Origin: Mimachlamys varia
Taxonomy: Eukaryota > Mollusca > Bivalvia > Pectinida > Pectinidae
Direction of reading: 5' to 3'
Length of the DNA stretch: 64,000 nt
Assembly (NCBI GenBank): GCA_947623455.1
Contig: OX392542.1
Coordinates: 16,251,625-16,315,624 of the forward strand
The notes below the pieces were generated by a model. It did no database searches. It saw only the letters and a program-made list of their open reading frames with translations, and had not been told where the DNA came from. This document shows, one piece after another, positions 38,016 through 51,900 of the stretch (positions are counted from its first letter, which is position 1; every line of letters starts with the position of its first letter). A program made the translations under genes and the position numbers.

Positions 38016-40294
38016 CATTCTACATGTAGGCCAGGGACGTACGACACATTATATACGTCCAAGTGTAGGCCTATATACATGCCGAGACGTATAGGCTTTA
38101 TAAATACGTCTCTGGAGTATGTATACGAAGCTCTGTGCGACGAAGAAGTGAAAAGGACGTATATATGTAGATACCTATTTTCCCAAATGACTATCATATA
38201 TAAAACTTTACTTTCTAAATTAATAATTTAAAAAGTGCACATTCAATGTAGATCATATCTAGTCTACATGGGGAGACCACAACGTTTTAATTTCAATATA
38301 AAAAACATGGACTTTATGTCCGTAATGTCAGATAGGCCTAGTAATCGTATGTAGTATCACGGACTTGTATAACATCCAAGAAAATAGATATTTAAACGTG
38401 TTTTTGGGTGCAGCTAGCTAGCTCAGGAACTTTTTTTAACATGCGAATTATGAAAACATAGGGATTCCGAACAAAAACGACATTTAACATGCACAACGAA
38501 CTTTTGCAAAGAATCGTCCAGAAAAAGCAGACGAATCTTAACTTTCCGCGATTCTATATATAATGGATCATGTTACCAATTAGCAGTATTCTCCAACAGT
38601 AATCACACTAATCTGATCCTTGTCTAGTGTTATGATGACGGTCTTATTTACCTACCGGGTATCAATATAATCATTTGCAGTCTCGCTTGCCGTCAACTTG
38701 TTTCGAGGTCTCTTAAATGTCTTTTTAGATTAGTTTCCTTCAATTTATTCTCAAAACAACCTATTGTGCTAAAAAAAAAAAAGGTGAAGATTTTACTGTC
38801 ACTTGCCATGTTGAACATTTTGAAAGAAGAGGGTTTCAAATAAAATGAGTCGACAGCGTGTGGTGATGGTGACCAAACATTGCAAAAAACACATTGCTCT
38901 AACACTTTTGGGGCCTATTTTGAAAGATTCAGCACATTTCTCAGACTATTCTTTACTGTACCCATGTATTAAAATCTAAACCTGTGCTGTACCTTATAAC
39001 AGACAACAGTGTATTCATGAGTGAAATCATCCAAATTTCTGGGATCAGAAAGTTGAAATACCATCAGCCAACTTTTACACATTCGTGTACATGTGCTAAG
39101 TTTAAATAATACGTGCACCGATATTCTAGATAAAAAAAAAACATTAGAAAATATGGGGTGGGAGGGGGTGTTGGTATATGTTACCAAAGTTTTATTTAAA
39201 AACCCTCAGAGTGTTAAATAAATCTGAACAGTAAGTTGTAACAAGCTTTCATGTCCCTGTACTTCCTGTGAACATCATTTGTGAAAACGACAACAAAATA
39301 ACACAAAACAAATGTTAATATTCATTGAAAGTTTAATATCATGCCCACGATCAGTTGGACTTGTAGATTTAAAAAGTGACTATTGGCACCATACATATAT
39401 ATATACCAGCTTCCCTCCCGAGTACCAGCCTAATACAAGAGTAGTATAAGGGGAATAACTCATTATATCAGGGAAGATAACTCTATCCTACTACAGAGGA
39501 CAACATCAGATATATTCTTTGGCTGACGAGTTGGGGAATAGTTCCATGGCACTTCTACTCTAATCGGAAGCACAAATCCATGGTAACCGGAACGATAATA
39601 CACCTCGTTTGAAGATACACATTTGTGTATAACTGACAAGACCTAACTTATAGGATTATATCATGTCTTTAATCAGTGGAAAACTCTACAATCTCATAAA
39701 AGGAAGAGTAACATTTGTATATTAAACAAGCAACACTAAATGCAAAACACTTATAATTTGTTCATGATAACATCTTGTTTTACCTCAATGTTAGCATTTC
39801 TTAATATCAATTTCATAGAACACATTTTTTTGACTTCAGATTGGTTTGGGTTTGTAGGCAAGCAGGTGCATCAGATGTGGGGTTACACAGGATGCAGTTA
39901 GTAAGTCCCAAGGGTTCTGAATATCTGGTCTGCTAAATACTGGTTTTGTTGGTGGATTTATAAGCCTGCAACTCCAATATTTAGGGGATCAGAAGTCATT
40001 AGAACCTTCGAACTAAGGATGCAGTGTGTCACTCAGGTCTAAACATCAACCTTTCTAGTATTTGGCATTACACAGTAAAGCATTTGATACGGGTTTACTC
40101 ATTGCATTCAACAGACCTGTGGGATGCTTATCTTAACAATATTTCTGTACATATCACAAGTTATGTACTGCACAACCTAGTTTTTCTGTAATTCACATCT
40201 TTTAATGTGTACATAATTTTGTGAACATTACAATGCCCACAGGTAGGTTTTACTTGACTATATAAGTATTCTGTAAAGGTGCTTTTTCAATACT
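38016..40294. other. Intergenic, no supported gene
   Basis: AT-rich sequence with short frames only. A fragment at about 39232-39262 (TGTAACAAGCTTTCATGTCC) looks like an orphan right end of the CACAGGGAC family. Confidence 0.5.
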
Positions 40295-40300
40295 TATATG

Positions 40301-40465
40301 CAGTCTGCGACATTAGCCACTAGTCCTATGCCCAAGACTAGTAAATTTTGGTTTGGACTAGTAGAAATTCCTTGAAATTAATTTGAATTTCAATATATTT
40401 GTTATAATAAACACTACATTTTGCTTGTCTGGACTAGTGCTTGAAAATGTTCAGGTCACAGACTG
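40301..40465. mobile_element. 165-bp TIR element with TATATG target duplication
   Basis: The left end CAGTCTGCGACATTAGCCAC and the right end GTTCAGGTCACAGACTG form imperfect inverted repeats (CAGTCTGYGAC), with CACTAGTCC / GGACTAGTG pairing further in. TATATG flanks both sides (40295-40300 and 40466-40471). Confidence 0.75.
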
Positions 40466-40471
40466 TATATG

Positions 40472-41172
40472 AATTATAAGTGATGTTTGGGGCTGAATGT
40501 AAGCTTCCCATGTGGAACTTTTCAATAATTACAAGCTATAAGTTGCTTTGTAATGGGACTCATCAAAAGTTCAGGAATCATGTGGTTAATTCTATCAAAA
40601 GGCCTGATTATAATGAAACTTATATTTAAATGCACAACAATGTCATTTGTGGATGTCTATCCTTGCAAATAAATGTGAAACTTACTTTTTTGAAAAAAAA
40701 ACAAAAACAAAAAAAAAAATTTACAGTATACCTATTAAGTTAGTATAATAGGTATATCCAGTCAATAAAACTCAAAATAACAAGGTTTGTTTTACATTAT
40801 AATAATGCTCAATATGTCAAAGTTTGTACAGCACCTAAGTTATATTTTAATATATAAATAATCTAAAATACAACTGTTTCATACCCAATAAAAGTAAAGT
40901 GAGTTTTTATCAGTATATAGCTATTCAAGATGGAAGACTTCAGAGGATAAAAACACAAACAGAAAGGTAAACTTACAACTATCCTCTTTTGAAACAGCAG
41001 ACTAGTAATCCCAAGCAATGGAAAAACATCATCGTTTTGTTTTTTGTACATATATAGGTCCGTATTTTGTAGGCTTGCATTCATAATACAAAGGAAAGAA
41101 AATGTTCTTTCCAGCTGAGAACAAAGTACCCTACTTAATATTTGTATATATCAATTACTACTGCTCTATATA
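40472..41172. other. Intergenic, no supported gene
   Basis: Contains A-rich runs near 40693-40725. A 73-codon minus frame here has no support. Confidence 0.5.
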
Positions 41173-41176
41173 TTAA

Positions 41177-41560
41177 AGGCCCAATATACGTAACTTCAGG
41201 AAATTTTTCCTCAATCTGAAAAATTCTGAAAAAAAATCCAGTTGATAACCATGCAAAAATAAGCCTAAAACGAAGTAAACCTGAGCGGTAACTAACAAGA
41301 AACTCCTGACAAAAAAATCCAATTAATTGAAAATAATTCAGGTGGGGCCCACTTCAATAACAAACCGCAGGTAGAAGACAGTCAAAATGGTCGCGTGTTT
41401 ACAAATACCGAGTTTCAACCGCTGCCGTACCGGTTACCGCTTAAGAAGTCATCTTGGATATTGCTGATATCAGTTAATCTTAACTAAATCTATAAAAATA
41501 ATAAGTTATTAGGCTTGATTTTCGCATCAAGTTTTGCCGAAAGTTACGTATATTGGGCCT
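41177..41560 (+). mobile_element. TTAA-flanked TIR element, copy 4 (384 bp)
   Basis: AGGCCCAATATACGTAACTT ... AAGTTACGTATATTGGGCCT, with TTAA at 41173-41176 and 41561-41564. The copy looks complete and least diverged, making it a good reference. Confidence 0.94.
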
Positions 41561-41723
41561 TTAAAAAGCATGCTGTGCAAACATGACAACTGAATTCATT
41601 ATTTTCAGGTAATATTATTTTACTAACTTCTAGTCATAAAATTAAAAATCTAGAAGACTTATACCTGTTCTTTTCAGAGTTTGTTACCTTTGGTTTGTAT
41701 TATCAAGTCTGAATTAACTATAA

Positions 41724-42100
41724 AGGCCCAATATATGCAACTTTCGGCAAAACTTGAAGCGAAAACCAAGCCTAATAACTTGTTATACTTATAGATTTAG
41801 TCAAGATTAACTGATATCAGGAATATTCAAGATGAATTCTTACGCAGTTACTGGTATAGCAGCAGTCTGTATTTGTAAACACGCATCCATTTTGAACTGT
41901 CTGTTAACTTCGGTTTGTTGTTGAAGTGGGCAACACCTGAATTATTTTCAATCCTTTGGATTTTTTTTGTCAAAAGTTTCTTGTAAGTTACCGCACAGGT
42001 TTACTTCGTTTTAGACTTATTTTTGTCTGGTCATCAACTGGATTTTTTTCATTATTTTTCAGATCCTGAAAAATTTCCTGAAGTTACGTATATTGGACCT
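41724..42100 (-). mobile_element. TTAA-flanked TIR element, copy 5 (377 bp), inverted
   Basis: The same family in the opposite orientation, 163 bp from copy 4. It starts AGGCCCAATATATGCAACTT and ends AAGTTACGTATATTGGACCT; flanks are ATAA (mutated) and TTAA (42101-42104). Confidence 0.9.
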
Positions 42101-42916
42101 TTAAACATTGGTTTATCTTGACCAACTTCTCGATTTTGACAGGACATATTCAAGGGGTGTACAGAACATATGTGAATATAAACCCTTGGGTATTGTGAAT
42201 GACATTAAAAACGTCAAACCACAAAAACATGTACGAAAATGAAACTGAGGCGTGTTTTTCCAATGCCAGAGATACTACTCTTTCATGTTAAATACCATGA
42301 AACATTTTTTGATTATAATTTATATTCAATTAAAAAAACCTTTAAAACTCCATATTTGCTTAAATAGCACAAGCATTACTTTTGTTTGACAAACAATAAA
42401 ATCATAAAATATGCAAAAACAACATCAATATTCATATCTTTGAAATAAATGTCAGACCTTTCCGAGGTAGAGAAGGGAGACAACTCTGGTAAAAGTAACA
42501 GTAATAATTTTGTGATCATAAAGTAAAATTATTTGCATGGTTCTATAATATAGTTATTAACAGAAGATGGTAATATCTTGTAGACAAGATGAGATTTTGC
42601 CAAAGAAAAAAAAAAAAAAAAAAAATAAACATCATACCGGTATTTAAACCAAACCTAGCTAAGCAACAGTTACTTGTATACTGATATATCATCTACCATC
42701 ACAATATTTTCTAAAAGCAAGAATACTTATTTTTGTTGCCTAAAAGAGATGAATTATTTATCCATTATTCTCTAAAATATAAAGAATTCACAACAAAATT
42801 TTCAATCAAATTGAAAAGACTCACTGCCCTATTTGATTAAATACATTTAAGTAAAGTTATTGAAGTCAATCTCTATCAGCCAAAAAATATTTATCATAAA
42901 AAGTGTCTGATATAGA
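42101..42916. other. Probable 3' UTR and flank of the TTC17-like gene
   Basis: Lies downstream of the stop codon of the minus-strand gene ending at 42917. It has a poly-A run on the plus strand near 42606-42626 (poly-T on the transcribed strand). The poly(A) site cannot be fixed. Confidence 0.45.
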
Positions 42917-45900
42917 CTAGCAGTTCATTTTCCTCATCCTGATAAGTCGTGGGTTTATCCCAAGCTTAATTGATCTCATGGCCATGGCTCGGTTGAAATG
43001 ACGTTGTGTCTTTACTTCACTGCTGTCCTCGAAGTTAGCTTCTATAGACGTGATCACTCCGAATATAACACCAAGCACAAGAAACAAGATGATAAATAGA
43101 GTGTACTGTGTAACAGAGGGATTGGGCGCCCCGTCCATCTCTCGCAGATGAGCCTCCGCAGGTTGGTAGCCAGGGTTCAAGTCTAGTGCGTGTCTGAAGT
43201 GGAGGGTGGCCTCCTGGTAGTGTCCGTAGGCCTTGAGTATCTCCCCTAGTGTGTAGTGTTGGAGCCACGAATTCTCATTATTTGGCTGCTGCATCACCAG
43301 CGAGCGTCGTGTAAGAAATATGGCATCGTCTAAATACTGTAGGTTAAAAAGAACACGGGCCAGGTACAGTAAAACCTCTGGATTATTGGGGGATATTGAC
43401 AACGCCTTGCGAAAGCACTCTATAGCAAACAGACTGTTGCCTTTTATTCGCCAAAAGTTGCCAATTTGACTGTGAGTTTGCACCGATTTAGGTTTCTGTA
43501 AAGAAACAACAAAAAGAAATTAGACATTACTCATGAACTGATATGTGTAAAACAGCAATACAGTCAGAAAATTGGTAAAAGTCCAGATCCATTCCTATGA
43601 TGAAGGTACCATGTAGAGTACTGTAAACCAACTTACTTTTGCGTTCGATTAATTTTCGCTTTTCTTTTGTTGCGGTTGATCAAAATTCGTGAAAACTTAT
43701 CGCTGCTAAATAGTTTCAATCAGAGGTATGCCAACTGAAGGAGGTCTGTACTGTACTGCACATAGGATTGATGACCGTATTTATTGTGAAATAAATTGCT
43801 GTGAAATAGTCGCTAAAATTAAGTCACTGCAAAAATAAGTTTGTTTACAGTAACAATGGTTTCTTGAATATCTATCTACATAAAGCTGAAACATTATTAT
43901 GCAAAATATCAAAATTACACTTTATACTGCGTTATGATAAAAAGGTAGTGCAAATAACAATTTGATTTACCAGTAAATATATATCAAAAGCAAAATTGAC
44001 ATTCAAACATTACCAAGGACTGAATCAACTGAAAATGGACCAAGTAACTAGACTGTTACCAAAGCCTAATAGACTAATACTACCATGTATGTTTTTTTGA
44101 GTAACAGATCTCCCTGATACCCGACCCCAAAATAAATAACTTCTGTTCATGGTTGAGTTTCCTACCTATTTTATGAATAAAATTCTTGGATTAATATCCC
44201 TAAAAAAACTACGATTTACAGGACAATAACCCTAATGCAGGTAAGGTTTGTGTTGAAGCAGTCCCTATATCTTTTTTCAAGCATAGAAACTGAATAAGAC
44301 TTCAACTAATTTTCAGGATTTATGTCTTAACTATGCAGAAGCATCCCATTTATTTAGGAAAGGACCCCATTTATCAAAATACCCAGGGTAAACCCTGCTA
44401 ATGCCCAGTGGAGTTGACCAAGTAGCAATCATTTCTGTTCAATCCAAGCCATCAAATGGTCAAATTTTTTTCGTTTATTAATTTGGGATGCATGCAGCCT
44501 TTTTGCTGATTTGAGAAAAAATTGGTTTACCAATTGGAAGAGGAATTTTAAGGAGTAAACTAGGACTAAACCATTAGGGAATTAATCAGGAAAGATATTT
44601 AAATTTTCAATATTATGAACACCAAAGCATTGAACCCCAACCACTCACCCAAATTACTGTGGAACCATGGCCACAACGATACCCTGTACATAAATGTGGT
44701 ATGACAGGAATAAATAATGTTCATCTTATTTGAAAGGTAATATAGTCAATTACTGCCATTATTGGATCCCTACAACCATTATTACCATTTACTTAATGGA
44801 CGGCTACTCCATTTTTTACCCTATATATATATATAGTGTATGTTTGGGTGGTCAATATTATTAATCACACGTGCACTGAAAACATTCTAAACCCAAAATT
44901 GAATTCTTTTGGCAAAAGCTCTGTTCTCCAGAAATATACCAATTATTTTTTTGATCATTGACTGTATTCAAGAAAATATTCATATTAAAACAAGTTAATT
45001 ATTGACCACATCTAAATTTCCAACAACAGTCTTACATCTTTCTTGGATTTCTTTAGTCGGTCCTCAAGCTCATTCATATCTATTTCTGAAGTTTTACTGC
45101 CCTTTCTGCGAAACATCATAGCAACCTCTGGCTCAGGGATGTGGCTGTGGTCATTCCTGTTGGCGATTCCCCGTAAATGGTCATATTGAGTATAATTTAC
45201 TGGTTTTCCACACGTCAGCTTTTTCTTTTCAGGAGGTGGTTTACTTTCTATGGTACCTGAAGTAGTTCTACAAATTAAACAGAAAATTATATAAAAAATA
45301 AACATATTTAGAAACACATGATGTCAGTTAAACTTCTCTCCGGTACATGCAACAGTAACACTAATTAAAGTTGTACCCTAAATCCCATTCGCTCCAGGAC
45401 ATTTAACAGTTTTGTTTTAATTACTATTAAAACTGAAAAATTTTTAGTCCTGTTTTAAAAGTTGTGTGTGGCCAATATAATTTAACTTGCAGTTTTTCTA
45501 GTTGGGAATATTTAGTGGTATCCTGAACACTTAAAATATCTTTTGAATAAAGTACCTGGTAATGCAAAGTAAGAGTTGTCTCCCCTTTTTCAATTTCTAA
45601 AATACACCTGAATAGAAAGGTGATAATGATATTTTTTCATATAAAAATATTGCTTTTATTTCATTGTATAATAAATCATCATTACAGGTTTAACATTTAA
45701 TGAGTTGATTAACTAAACTAGCTAGCAACTGGTGTGTATGAGCCAGAGAGGGGTTCTTTTCTGATCCAATTGTAGTCAAGCCCATAAATAACAGCAGATA
45801 GTTAATAATGAAAGATTGTGAATGTGTGTGACCGAGATATTGTATAAGTAACTATAGTAACAAGTGTGATTGAAAGTGGAAGAAATAAAGTAAGGTAGAA

Positions 45901-48900
45901 TATTATACATGTATATATGGTATATATTTTTTAATTCTCATATTTTTAATATCTTTTTATCAATTGATATCAGTACATAAATTTAAAGTTTGTTACTATG
46001 AATATGATGTATATGTATATTTTTATTGATGTGACTGATGCCAGCTTGATGAAAGTTAGGATATTGTTATGTTTTAATGATGGCATGCGGATGATGCTGA
46101 CTGCACTGCACTGCACTGTGCTGATGATGTGATTATATGTATTGATCATGGTAATAAGGTGATATATATGATGATGAAGGCTATCATGATATACGATTAT
46201 CATGTTTTTGATCATGAGGATCAAGATGATTGATATTAAGATGATAGTGATTTTATGATGATGTTGTTGTCATGGTGACTGAGGATACGGATGATGGAAT
46301 TATGTTATGGTGAGGATGAAGACAATGATGTATCCTTAGTGTATTCACTGTAGTGGGCATATGAGGATGAGTGCAAGTTTGAGTAAAAGTCTGTATGTGT
46401 TGTGTTTAGTGTTAATTTATGTAAATGTCATTGGACAAAAATGGTTACCGTTACATGTTTAGTAGAAAAATATGTTCTTTGCATTGATATCTAATGTCCA
46501 TGAATTTAACCCATTAACAGTTTTTGAACATTATAAAACACTGCTTTAAAATCAGGGACCTACAATGTATCAATGGGTTGCTAATTAAATTCCACTTTTT
46601 TATGTAAAAGTTGAATGCTGACTCTACCAATCTGCCAACTGTCCCAATATTTAGGGGACAGGAGAGTAAGAACCCTTCTGCTACAACAAATTGTAGGGGA
46701 TAGGAGAGTAAGAACCCTTCTGACTACAACAAATTGTAGGGGATAGGAGAGTAAGAACCCTTCTGACTACAACAAATTGTAGGGGATAGGAGAGTAAGAA
46801 CCCTTCTGACTACAACAAATTGTAGGGGATAGGAGAGTAAGAACCCTTCTGACTACAACAAATTGTAGGGGATAGGAGAGTAAGAACCCTTCTGACTACA
46901 ACAAATTGTAGGGGATAGGAGAGTAAGAACCCTTCTGACTACCACAAATTGTAGGGGATAGGAGAGTAAGAACCCTTCTGACTACCACAAATTGTAGGGG
47001 ATAGGAGAGTAAGAACCCTTCTGACTACAACAAATTGTAGGGGATAGGAAAGTAAGAACCCTTCTGACTACAACAAATTGTAGGGGATAGGAGAGTAAGA
47101 ACCCTTCTGACTACAACAAATTGTAGGGGATAGGAGAGTAAGAACCCTTTTGACTACAACAAATTGTAGGGGATAGGAGAGTAAGAACCCTTCTGACTAC
47201 AACAAATTGTAGGGGATAGGAGAGTAAGAACCCTTTTGACTACAACAAATTGTAGGGGATAGGAGAGTAAGAACCCTTCTGACTACAACAAATTGTAGGG
47301 GATAGGAGAGTAAGAACCCTTCTGACTACAACAAATTGAGTTAACTGGTTGCCGAGGATCAACCCAGTTCTGCGCTAACTCAACCACAGTATTAAACCTG
47401 AAATGGCTCAGATCCAGGACTGTATTTGAAAAGTTTTAGCTCAGGTTTGAAATCCAATCAGGCCACATCTGCATTAGCCCTTAATTTTTACTGCATAAGA
47501 AGTAACATGCTGAGTTGGTTAGAACTGTAGCAGATCTGGAATGGGTTGATCGTTGGAAGGGTGGCCAGATACACAATGTACAGATGTAGCTCTACTGGTT
47601 GGGTATCCATCCAGAGTTAGGAAGGTTTCAGGTCCAAATCCCACTCTGGCCTAGCCCAAGTGTACATGTCCTCTGGCCCTGCCACCAGACTGAGATATTT
47701 TGTAGTGCTGTCATGATACGGGAAAACTGTACCACGATATATTGCAATAAAGAGTGACTGTATCACAATATGTATTGCAATATATTGATTTGACAAACAG
47801 CCACTCCCATTTCAATTGACTTTGTTTGTTTGTTTTGTCTTGGACAAAAAAGCCCCGATATGGCACTGTTTTGCCTTTTTATTTTGCAAACAATTCAACT
47901 ATAGCGTCATCAGCCATGCTTGCTGTTGTGTTTGACAAAGTAAAAGAGATGACTGAGAAAAGAGATTGGGCTCTTGAAAGTTCAAACATTTAGCTGATTC
48001 AGACTATCGAAAAGAGAAAGTAGAATGAGGGTTTCATGGAAATGACTTCGTTTTACTGTTTTCTTGGAATTCATGCAAAATATTGAAGGAAATTAGGAAT
48101 GATTGAATTAAGTACTCAAAATTAACATGTACCACAAAAAAATAGTTTTTCAATTTCTTACTGCGGTGCAACACATTTTATTGACACATTGCAATATACC
48201 GGTATATTGTGACAGCACTAATATTTTGATAGATAGATGTCTGGTGCTAGGATTGCCAATAGTATATATATAGAAAGAGAGACTGAGTGTCCATACATAT
48301 GTATGGCGTATAATTAGAGTTACGCCCCTTGATTCAGACTTTCACGTCACGGTAATTTTACCGATTTTCTTACAAAGTACATATTATTTTAACATTAAAA
48401 CTTAACCATAACTTTCAAATGACATATATAACTGTAATAAATCAGTTAATTGTTGCAAGAAACAGTTATATTTAACGCTTGCTTGACTAGATTCCTATGG
48501 TAGCTATGCCCAACCATTTTTTTCTGCATTATTTGGAAGTATGTAGTAGCTTTATTTTTGAAGAGTATCATCACCTGATTATAAAACAACAATCAGAACA
48601 ATTTTATCTTAAAAACTGAATTTTTAGTGAATTTTCGAAAATCGGAAATTTTGATCTTCAAAGTTGAGATTTCCAAAAAAAACTGAAAAAAGCGTATACA
48701 ACCCATAACTTGGAAAATACTTCTGTTAAAACAAAAAAACATTAACCAGAATTTAAGTCACATTATATTCTGATTAAAAAAGTAACACAAACATTCTAAA
48801 AAATATCTACAGCTCCGATATTGATAACATAAATGGACTATTGACATACGTTTTATATATATAAATAAAGCAGTCCACAAACCGATGTCATTTAACATAA

Positions 48901-51900
48901 TACAATATACTTGTTTTAATATATTATAAGTAAATGCAATGCTTATATGTAGATGGATGAATAAAACTATTAACATGATTAGAAAAATATTCTTCTATTT
49001 AACTTAAAACATTAATTACAATCTTTAATTTACACTTATAATATTGAAGCATTTAAAATGCACAACAAAGTTTGGTAATTTTATAGAAATATGACCGGCT
49101 GGTATTTCGGCCATAATTGTTATGTCATGTATTAACATCATGACATAACTAAATGATAAGGCTTCACGAAGTGTCTGCCATTCCTTGTCTTTTATTTGAC
49201 CGTGCTAATCCATATACAGCATACACAATACAAAGTTTAATCCACACAGCATTCACACGCATCCATGTTCTTCATAATAAGCTTATCACCAACTCTCAAA
49301 TGAAAACTATAACTTCTGACTCCTGACTCGACTTCTAATGACTCCTCGTGACTGACTTCTTGACTAACTCAACTGACTTCTTAATCCTGACTCCTTTCAC
49401 ATTGTATATGATCCCTTCTTATCTCTGGTCCTCGTCCCTGGTGGAGGACACCCTGTCCAGACTCCCTAGGGATCTTTACCTATTGCCTAACAGGACCAGT
49501 TTGTGTTTCTTGTCTTGCTATATTTTATAATAGCAGACAAACTTAACATATTGCATCTCATATGGAAACATATTATAAAAGAGGACTTCCTTACTTTCTA
49601 ATGATATAGAAATTATTTAAAAGTATTATTAAACTAAAATGGTATTTAAAGAAAACTGACTTCCATATACTTGAAGTTACAGTAAAAGCTATACAGCTTC
49701 AACACTGTACTGTTTATTACAATACTAAAAACAGATAGATATTCTTAACAACTTACTGAATCTAATGACATTTATATTCTGATCTTACTCAAACTGTATC
49801 TAAAGTTATGACTTGTTTTAGAAGTAAAACAAAAACATCTATTCAATTTATATTATCAGGTAATGTATAGTGTGCCCTGTATCTCACTGTGGGGGATCAG
49901 ACCCTTCCCTTCAGCCTGGGGGAGTTGACCTAGCATGACACTATACCTATACACACTGTAGTGGACAGCCTAACCCTATTATCTATGAATATATTACCTA
50001 ACCCTAACACATGGGTTTCCTATCTGTCATATATGCCCCTTCATCATTTAAATTTGTTCCACAAATTTGTTGTAGAAGACAGAGCTACTTTAATAAGTAT
50101 TTCTTACTTTGAAACTATAACTACATCAGTTATACATAGATGAAAATCATTAATAATACAAATTTTAACTGCTGATGGGAAAAAATTATTTCCACCACAA
50201 TTACATATCACATAACTTTACTTGTATACTCCATACTTCACTCTTTCTTTCCAATTCTCATGATCACATATACATGTTATACATAAACAGGCACATTATT
50301 ATTTCATAAATGAATACATAATACTTCATTCCAAATTTAACTATTTTGTCCATTTCACTTGATCTTGAATTCGTTAAATGCTCACAATGTTTCTTCATGT
50401 CTATTAAACATACTAGTGCCATTTCACTGAAACTGTCCATGTTCCTATATTGCACACAGTATAGACATTTGTTTAAAGGAATTGGTTTAATCCTAATTTC
50501 AATTATCTCCTGATAATTATGCAAGAATGCCATGCATTCAATGCAAGTTTTACCAACATTACAATTTGAAGACATAAAAATTCACATGTATAGTTATACA
50601 TAAATACACTATATATATTAGTGGAACGTCTGCAGGAATGCCATGCATTCAAAGCAGGTTCACAACTAGTGTCACTATTGAAACTGTCCATGTTTCTGTG
50701 AGTATCAACAATATTCACAATAATTGTAGGTTCCCATGCAACTTTCTTAAACAAAATAGGTTTTCACTGATATGACAAAAACAGGATAAATCCTTACCAT
50801 CTCAGAAACCGAGAGTAAATGTCTATCTACCTATTGAATAAAATGTTACACAACAGCTTTCTTAAGTAACTTCCTTAGCTGTTTGGCTTTCCAGAACAAT
50901 GTTAAAGGATGTCGTAACTTTAACTATTACGCCTTATTTTGTGGTACATCTTCCACCTTGTTCAACTTTGTCCTACCCCATAGACTTATTCACCCATGAA
51001 CATAACTGAGGTGATATACTCAATTTTGCTTGTTCTCTTGCTACCGGTAGCTTGCAAGTTAACCATTCCCTGTACAACTTCCTTGTACTCTGGTTAGTTG
51101 ATACCTTTAGTATCCCAAGACATACCCATTATACCTGGTAATGTCTCTGAACAATTTGAGTACTATATATCAGCACAATTATACAATACATTTAATAATG
51201 TAATATTCAAAGGGATCTAACTACCGTTCTCTTAACAATATACCTCTGTAACAATAGCACTGCTCAAAATACTAAAATACTAACAGTTAGAAAAAAATAA
51301 ATCAAATACCAAAGTTTCCGAATGTTTTGCGCAAAATTTTCAACAAGTTTGTAACTGTCAGAAATCTCAGAACTCAAGACTGGCTACAGATTAAGAAATA
51401 TCAGTATAAGAAAAGGATATAAAGTCTACTAACATTTCCTGGTGCCTACTTTACCTACCCTACATACTCAATGATATCATACATGGCTTTTTTGATCAGT
51501 TTCCACTCAATAGTATTTCTGTCTACACAATATGAACTACAACACTAAAGGAATATGGCATTTTTCAATATTTGTTTCTATTCTACTGCTATATACACTC
51601 TACATTTTACTATTATTGTCCTTTTTCTTTCTTCATTATTGTACCTTCTTCATGACTCTTTTTCTCTTTGACCTTCCCTGGGACCTTCCTTCGGCCTCTT
51701 CACTAGAATCTTCGTGACTTTTGAGTCAATGTCCACACCACACTTAGCTGGAACATCCACTACACACTTAGCCTGAACAGATCCCTCAGTTCCATCAGCC
51801 TTTCTTATCTGCGATCCATCAGAATTGGATCTTTGGACCACCATCTTGATCTCTGAGTTGTCCCACATGCTCTGTAGTTAACTTTGACTCTGATCCACAA

